DNA from: an uncultured Bacilli bacterium
GTDB lineage: Bacteria; Bacillota_I; Bacilli_A; RF39; UBA660
DNA length: 16,855 nucleotides
NCBI GenBank assembly: GCA_947589695.1
Contig: CANQBY010000004.1
Span: 1 to 16,855, forward strand
Reading direction: 5' to 3'
The notes beneath the pieces are model-generated. The model saw only the letters and a program-made list of their open reading frames with translations. It had not been told where the DNA came from and did not search any database. The translations under genes were made by a program, and so were the position numbers. Shown here piece after piece: positions 13,435 to 16,855 of this stretch; the stretch's first letter is position 1, and each line of letters starts with the position of its first letter.

Positions 13435-14364
13435 ATGAATCTGGGTAATAAAATAAACAAAATAAGAAAGGAAAATAATCTGTCACAAGAAGAGTTTGCC
13501 GAAGCTTTAAATGTTTCCCGTCAAACTGTTTCTAATTGGGAAAATTATAAAAGCTATCCAGATATTGCTACTCTTATTTTCATAAGTAACAAATTTAATA
13601 TTTCCCTTGACACATTATTAAAAGGTGATGAAAAAATGGTTAAAGAACTTGATAAAAAAATTAATAGTTTTAGCAAACTAAAAATATTTATTATTATAAT
13701 TATTATTTTATTAGGATTTATTATATATAATTATGCTAAAAATTATTATAACAATCATTATACCCCTATAACTAACAGTGATAATTTATCTATTTTTATG
13801 AATATTGCTCCTGATAAAAAAGATTGGAGTTTTCAAATTTCTGAACCTACTCTAGCTCAAGCTGATTTTAATAGTACAACTTATTATCGTGATGGCAAAA
13901 AAATTAATGTAATTTTTCTAACTTGCTATACTACTCCCCGCAATTCTTTAAGAAAAGGAGAGGGAGGCCAAAAATTATCTGATTTAGATCATCAAAATAT
14001 TAATCTTAATGAAAAAATCGAAGTTTATTATACTCTTGAAAACATATCTAAACATACCCTCAAAGATTTAAATAACGAAGAATTAAATAATTTAATATCT
14101 AATTCTACTTTAATATTTGATAATACCGTTACCACTACTAATCTTAATTGTACTTTAAATAATGAAACTTATACTTATAATTTTAATTATTTTACTCTTA
14201 CTGGTCAAATAGTCGATGGCAGTGGTGATTTAACTATTCCAAAAGCTTTAAATCTTTTTGAACAATATAATTTTATTGGTTTATATAAAGATACTAGAGA
14301 TGTTATTGAATCTTTACAAAATTATTTTAATACCAATAATGGCTCTTGCACTATCAATAATTAA
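13435..14364 (+). CDS. membrane-anchored XRE-family regulator with extracytoplasmic domain
   Basis: The 309-residue protein begins with a complete XRE helix-turn-helix (residues 4-62): INKIRKENNLSQEEFAEALN, VSRQTVSNWENYKSYPD and LIFISNKFNISLDTLL. A charged linker leads to one transmembrane helix (about 82-99, KIFIIIIIILLGFIIYNY). The remaining 210 residues are polar, Asn/Thr-rich and should lie outside the membrane; they match no family I recognise. This one-component layout would let a surface domain influence a tethered DNA-binding domain, but many such proteins have no known signal. AAAGGAGG precedes the start. A palindrome over its promoter suggests autoregulation. It is followed by a bidirectional terminator. 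Confidence 0.82.
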   Translation: MNLGNKINKIRKENNLSQEEFAEALNVSRQTVSNWENYKSYPDIATLIFISNKFNISLDTLLKGDEKMVKELDKKINSFSKLKIFIIIIIILLGFIIYNYAKNYYNNHYTPITNSDNLSIFMNIAPDKKDWSFQISEPTLAQADFNSTTYYRDGKKINVIFLTCYTTPRNSLRKGEGGQKLSDLDHQNINLNEKIEVYYTLENISKHTLKDLNNEELNNLISNSTLIFDNTVTTTNLNCTLNNETYTYNFNYFTLTGQIVDGSGDLTIPKALNLFEQYNFIGLYKDTRDVIESLQNYFNTNNGSCTINN

Positions 14365-14380
14365 AAATATTTAAATTAAA

Positions 14381-14417
14381 AACACTTATCTTTAATTATA
14401 ATACATAGATAGGTGTT
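14381..14417. terminator. bidirectional terminator between convergent genes
   Basis: AACACTTATCT (14381-14391) pairs with AGATAGGTGTT (14407-14417), with one G-U, and T-rich tracts follow on both strands. It serves both the anchored XRE gene (plus) and the double-HTH gene (minus). Confidence 0.8.
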
Positions 14418-14435
14418 TTATTTTTAATAATTATA

Positions 14436-14888
14436 TTATTTTAAATACTTAGGCTTATCAATTCTTCCCAGTAAATAATCCGCAGAAATTTTATAAGTTT
14501 TAGACATATCATACAATAAATGAGTAGATATTAAATATTTACTACTTTCATATAAATAGAAAATAGATCTAGCCACTTTTAATTCTTCTGCCATTTCCTT
14601 TTGAGTTAATTTTAATTCTTTTCTAAAACTTTTAATTCTCTGACCACTTTTAATAAGATTAATTTCTTTTAAAGAATTTTTATATTGTTTTAAATCAGTA
14701 AAACCAAAAACATAATCTAAAGATATATTAAAAATATTACAAACCGCAATTAAATGTTTAAGTGGAATTATATCTAATTCATTTTCATATCTACAATAAG
14801 CAGATTTGGTTATATTTAATTTTTTTGCAATTTCCACTTGAGTTAGACCAATTCTTTCTCTAGTTTTTCTTAAATTTTCATATATCAT
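14436..14888 (-). CDS. regulator with two XRE helix-turn-helix domains
   Basis: The start at 14888 is chosen because GGTGAT lies six bases upstream; a longer reading to 14960 adds 24 hydrophobic residues without a clear role. The 150-residue product contains two similar XRE domains in tandem: residues about 2-62 (MIYENLRKTRERIGLTQVEI, then AKKLNITKSAYCRYENELDI and ISLDYVFG) and about 84-144 (RIKSFRKELKLTQKEMAEEL, VARSIFYLYESSKYLI, ISADYLLGRID). A single chain could therefore occupy both halves of an operator. It is divergent from the 473-residue surface protein gene, with a consensus promoter and a palindrome between, so control of that gene is likely. Confidence 0.85.
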   Translation of the reverse strand: MIYENLRKTRERIGLTQVEIAKKLNITKSAYCRYENELDIIPLKHLIAVCNIFNISLDYVFGFTDLKQYKNSLKEINLIKSGQRIKSFRKELKLTQKEMAEELKVARSIFYLYESSKYLISTHLLYDMSKTYKISADYLLGRIDKPKYLK

Positions 14889-14961
14889 TAATATCACCAT
14901 AAGCATTGTCTCATATAAGGAATATAATATTTTAAAAAGTTGAGAAATATTAGAATTCATA

Positions 14962-14990
14962 TTGACAACTATACTTTCAAAACTTATAAT
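14962..14990 (+). promoter_or_regulatory. perfect consensus promoter of the 473-residue surface protein gene
   Basis: TTGACA (14962-14967), exactly 17 bases, then TATAAT (14985-14990). This is the only full-consensus promoter in the window and should be strong unless repressed, which fits a repressor role for the divergent double-HTH regulator. Confidence 0.85.
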
Positions 14991-15002
14991 TAATATATAA
15001 AC

Positions 15003-15014
15003 TAGAAATTTCTA
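15003..15014. promoter_or_regulatory. palindrome after the promoter, possible repressor operator
   Basis: TAGAAATTTCTA is a perfect 12-bp palindrome 12 bases after the -10, close to the transcription start. A bound dimer there would block the strong promoter. Confidence 0.4.
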
Positions 15015-15035
15015 TGATAAAGGAGTAATGAAAAT

Positions 15036-16457
15036 ATGAAATATGAAAAATTAAATCTTGATAATGGAAATAAAAAATTTTTATATGGCCTAATTATGGG
15101 AGTACTACTTATTATTATAATCAATTTAATCTTTAGTTATGCAAAATATAAATCTGTCGATAGTGTAAAATTAGCTAGTGGAACGATCAATTATGAAAGT
15201 GCCGACTTAAATGTAATAGCCATGTATAAAAATGATGGAGATGGACAAGAAGATGTACCTATAGAAGCAATACCAAAAGGCAATTATGGAATAGATAATA
15301 ATAAAAGCTATTGTATTATCGGCAGTAATAAGAATGATAAAATAAAAAATGTATTTGAATATAAAGAAAACAAAGTATACATAGCCATAGAGCAAAAAGG
15401 AACAAAGTGCTATGTATATTTTGAAAAACAAAAAACACCAGCAGAACAAACTTTAGCAAATTTAGGTTTCAAAGATTTAGGGGAAATTAGTAACTTTGAT
15501 GGAACTGCATGTTCATCAGATAGTGAAAGTGATTGTACATTTAAAGAAGAAAATGGAGTGTATCATGCTGATGACGATTATGGGACAAGTTATTATTTTA
15601 GAGGAACTGTAGGTAATAACTGGGTAAAATTTGGAAAAAAAGGTGATAATGATATATATTGGCGAATCATCCGAATCAATGGTAACGGAACGATACGATT
15701 AATATATTCTGGAGAACAGGATAGTTATGGAAATAGTAACACTGGCAAAAATGCAGTAGATGGTAAAGCTTACAATGAAGAATATGAGGACAACAAGTAT
15801 TTAGGCTTTATGTATGGAGGTTCAAAGGGAAGTTTTTCTTCGAGCTATGAAAATGCTCACACCAATACAACAAAAAGTGATATATTAAGAGGATTAGAAA
15901 CGTGGTGGCAAAGTACAAACTTAGACAGTTTATTAGCAAAAATAGATGGGGAAACGGGATTCTGTAATGATAGACAACCATATGATGGAAGTTCTGCCAG
16001 TTCACAACCAGATAAAACTAATACTAAAGGATATGCTAAAGTTGTTACTTATTATGGTACCTATATACGGGCTACGCAAACACGTAAACCAACCTTAAAG
16101 TGTGCACAACTTGAAAAAGATTTGTTCACTTTAAAAGGCCAAAAAGGTAAAGGAAATGGAGCGTTAGAAAAACCAGTAGGAGTAATTACGTCAGAAGAAG
16201 TGATGTACGCCGGTGGATATTATAATAAAGAAAATAAAGGTTATTGGCTATATACAAACCAATACTACTGGACCATGTCTCCGTGGTACTTTAACGGCAA
16301 TTGTGCTTACGTATTCTTTGTAACTGCTAGTGGTAACCTCGACTTCCATGACGTGTTCAGCCCAACTATTGGTGCACGTCCTGTAATTAATCTCAAAGCT
16401 AATCTTACTTTTACTGGCAATGGAACAACTGATAGTCCCTTTGAAATATCCGAATAA
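15036..16457 (+). CDS. anchored surface protein with DUF6273/C-type-lectin-like variable C-terminus
   Basis: This is a 473-residue paralogue of the protein at 9521-10837, with the same order. A membrane helix (about 15-35) is followed by YAKYKSVDSVKLASGTINYE, which resembles TasA-type beginnings. Shared blocks are KSYCIIG, KGTKCYVYFE, ADDDYGTSYYFRG, DIYWRIIRINGNGTIRLIYSG, DGETGFCND and PTLKC. The ending is YWTMSPWYFNG (from Trp412), then GARPVINLKA and NGTTDSPFEI. Residues 412-446 diverge strongly from the paralogue and from the gene's own codon habits. AAGGAG lies ten bases before the start; an ATG at 15028 meets a stop after three codons. A surface-recognition role is inferred from the fold resemblance and the variable end. 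Confidence 0.75.
   Translation: MKYEKLNLDNGNKKFLYGLIMGVLLIIIINLIFSYAKYKSVDSVKLASGTINYESADLNVIAMYKNDGDGQEDVPIEAIPKGNYGIDNNKSYCIIGSNKNDKIKNVFEYKENKVYIAIEQKGTKCYVYFEKQKTPAEQTLANLGFKDLGEISNFDGTACSSDSESDCTFKEENGVYHADDDYGTSYYFRGTVGNNWVKFGKKGDNDIYWRIIRINGNGTIRLIYSGEQDSYGNSNTGKNAVDGKAYNEEYEDNKYLGFMYGGSKGSFSSSYENAHTNTTKSDILRGLETWWQSTNLDSLLAKIDGETGFCNDRQPYDGSSASSQPDKTNTKGYAKVVTYYGTYIRATQTRKPTLKCAQLEKDLFTLKGQKGKGNGALEKPVGVITSEEVMYAGGYYNKENKGYWLYTNQYYWTMSPWYFNGNCAYVFFVTASGNLDFHDVFSPTIGARPVINLKANLTFTGNGTTDSPFEISE
16269..16373 (+). other. segment with retroelement-like variable-region composition
   Basis: These 35 codons (Trp412 to Gly446) have about 20 percent A, far less than the surrounding gene. In the 37 codons 16263-16373, 15 end in C; in the 43 codons just before, four do; in the paralogue's matching stretch, about three of 34 do. 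NNC codons and loss of A are expected when a template of AAC codons is copied by an adenine-mutagenic reverse transcriptase. The conserved GxRPVINL anchor lies directly after, where such regions end. Confidence 0.45.
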
Positions 16458-16474
16458 TTAAATATGATATTTAT

Positions 16475-16520
16475 CTTGCCTTTAGTGCGAAACCTTTTAT
16501 CTAAGGGCAAGTTATATTTT
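16475..16520 (+). terminator. terminator after the 473-residue gene
   Basis: CTTGCCTTTAG (16475-16485) pairs with CTAAGGGCAAG (16501-16511), with one G-U, around a 15-base loop, followed by a T-rich tract. Confidence 0.75.
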
Positions 16521-16536
16521 TATTACTTTATATTTT

Positions 16537-16563
16537 GATAGGCTTTTTTAGTCTATCATTTTT
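16537..16563 (+). terminator. second terminator-like hairpin
   Basis: GATAGGCT (16537-16544) pairs with AGTCTATC (16550-16557), with one G-U, around TTTTT, followed by ATTTTTT. It backs up the preceding terminator. Confidence 0.55.
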
Positions 16564-16607
16564 TAAATTACACATTTTCTATTTATCAAAATTGCTTTTA
16601 AAAATAA

Positions 16608-16636
16608 TTGTATTTATTTAAAAATTATGCTAAACT
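16608..16636 (+). promoter_or_regulatory. promoter near the right end
   Basis: TTGTAT (16608-16613), a 17-base spacer ending in TGC, and TAAACT (16631-16636) form a plausible extended -10 promoter with no obvious gene behind it in the window. Confidence 0.5.
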
Positions 16637-16642
16637 TAAATA

Positions 16643-16746
16643 GTAGAACATTTAAGGACTAAATGCCTACAAAACTATTTCATTTTGAAGACACTTATCT
16701 TAATGTCAATATGCATATTCATGTTGATGAAGAGAAGTGTCTTTTT
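16643..16746 (+). ncRNA. possible small RNA with terminator-like hairpin
   Basis: From the promoter at 16608 a transcript would run into a long hairpin: AAGACACTT (16688-16696) with AAGTGTCTT (16735-16743), and inside it TCAATATG (16706-16713) with CATGTTGA (16720-16727, one G-U), followed by T to 16746. This would give an RNA of about 100 bases. A 38-codon frame (16663-16779, starting MPTKLFHFEDTY, AAGGA upstream) crosses the structure and is the alternative reading. Two further small hairpins follow (16751-16770 and 16809-16822). No known RNA family was recognised. Confidence 0.3.
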
Positions 16747-16855
16747 AAGTGTTACAAACATCGTTGTAACCCCAAATAAAAGTACCTCCTTACCTAGTTC
16801 TAAACCCCCTGAATCACTTCAGTAAAGGAAAAGATAAGGAAAGGAAAACACCAAA

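Noticed and set aside
14889..14960. N-terminal extension of the double-HTH regulator by 24 residues
   Set aside because: There is no convincing ribosome site before 14960, and the hydrophobic extension does not match the family, whereas GGTGAT precedes the start at 14888.
15207..16005. Minus-strand frames (15207-15449 and 15808-16005) opposite the 473-residue gene
   Set aside because: Their hydrophobic, Tyr/Phe-rich translations are typical of the complement of A-rich coding sequence, and the plus-strand gene has a paralogue confirming it.
16663..16779. 38-codon frame with Cys/His cluster as a separate small protein or transposase start
   Set aside because: The ribosome site is modest, no family is recognised, and the frame runs through inverted repeats that better fit RNA structure.
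16458..16855. Retroelement template repeat or reverse transcriptase after the variable-looking segment
   Set aside because: No near-copy of 16269-16373 and no reverse transcriptase motif can be seen downstream, so a complete retroelement cannot be claimed in this window.

Overview
The window is AT-rich, tightly packed, and uses the standard code (TGA stops close the cupin gene at 2547 and the regulator gene at 11241). Strong AGGAGG-type ribosome sites, sigma-A-like promoters and intrinsic terminators point to a low-GC Bacillota. The two surface proteins (DUF6273/DUF1566-like C-termini) and the LanF/BcrA-type transporter suggest an uncultured gut Bacilli or Clostridia lineage. The taxon is an inference. 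No rRNA, tRNA, CRISPR array or complete insertion sequence was seen.

Region 1 (1-2594) is the end of a redox operon entering from the left. It starts with two broken remnants, an NADPH-dependent FMN reductase and the tail of an amidohydrolase, apparently joined by a deletion. Intact genes follow: a membrane-anchored flavodoxin, a soluble flavodoxin, a small ABM-fold monooxygenase, a carboxymuconolactone-decarboxylase-like protein and a cupin, closed by a terminator. Gene junctions are tight or overlapping.

Region 2 (2595-7041) has a 354-base gap with a possible decayed IS end, then a MmcQ/YjbR protein, then a four-gene peptide-antibiotic sensing and export locus: OmpR-type regulator, BcrA/LanF-type ATPase with a Glu in its Q-loop, six-TM permease and short histidine kinase. 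Four TCTTAAC-like repeats one helical turn apart lie just upstream of the ATPase gene and probably are the regulator's binding site.

Region 3 (7042-9424) holds a MATE transporter fused to a cytidylate-kinase-like domain. A consensus promoter followed by a 12-bp terminator hairpin precedes the gene, which looks like an attenuator. A fragment of an XRE regulator follows it.

Region 4 (9425-16564) is an accessory region. Two paralogous surface proteins (438 and 473 residues) are each divergently paired with an XRE-type regulator. Between the pairs lie a flavin reductase-like protein, a DUF1003 membrane protein, an NAD-type short-chain dehydrogenase and a membrane-anchored XRE regulator. The C-terminal segment of the 473-residue protein (16269-16373) is poor in adenine and rich in NNC codons, unlike the rest of its gene. 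It resembles the variable region of a diversity-generating retroelement target, but no reverse transcriptase or template repeat is present here.

Region 5 (16565-16855) has no convincing gene. It holds a promoter followed by a long hairpin with a T-run, a possible small RNA.
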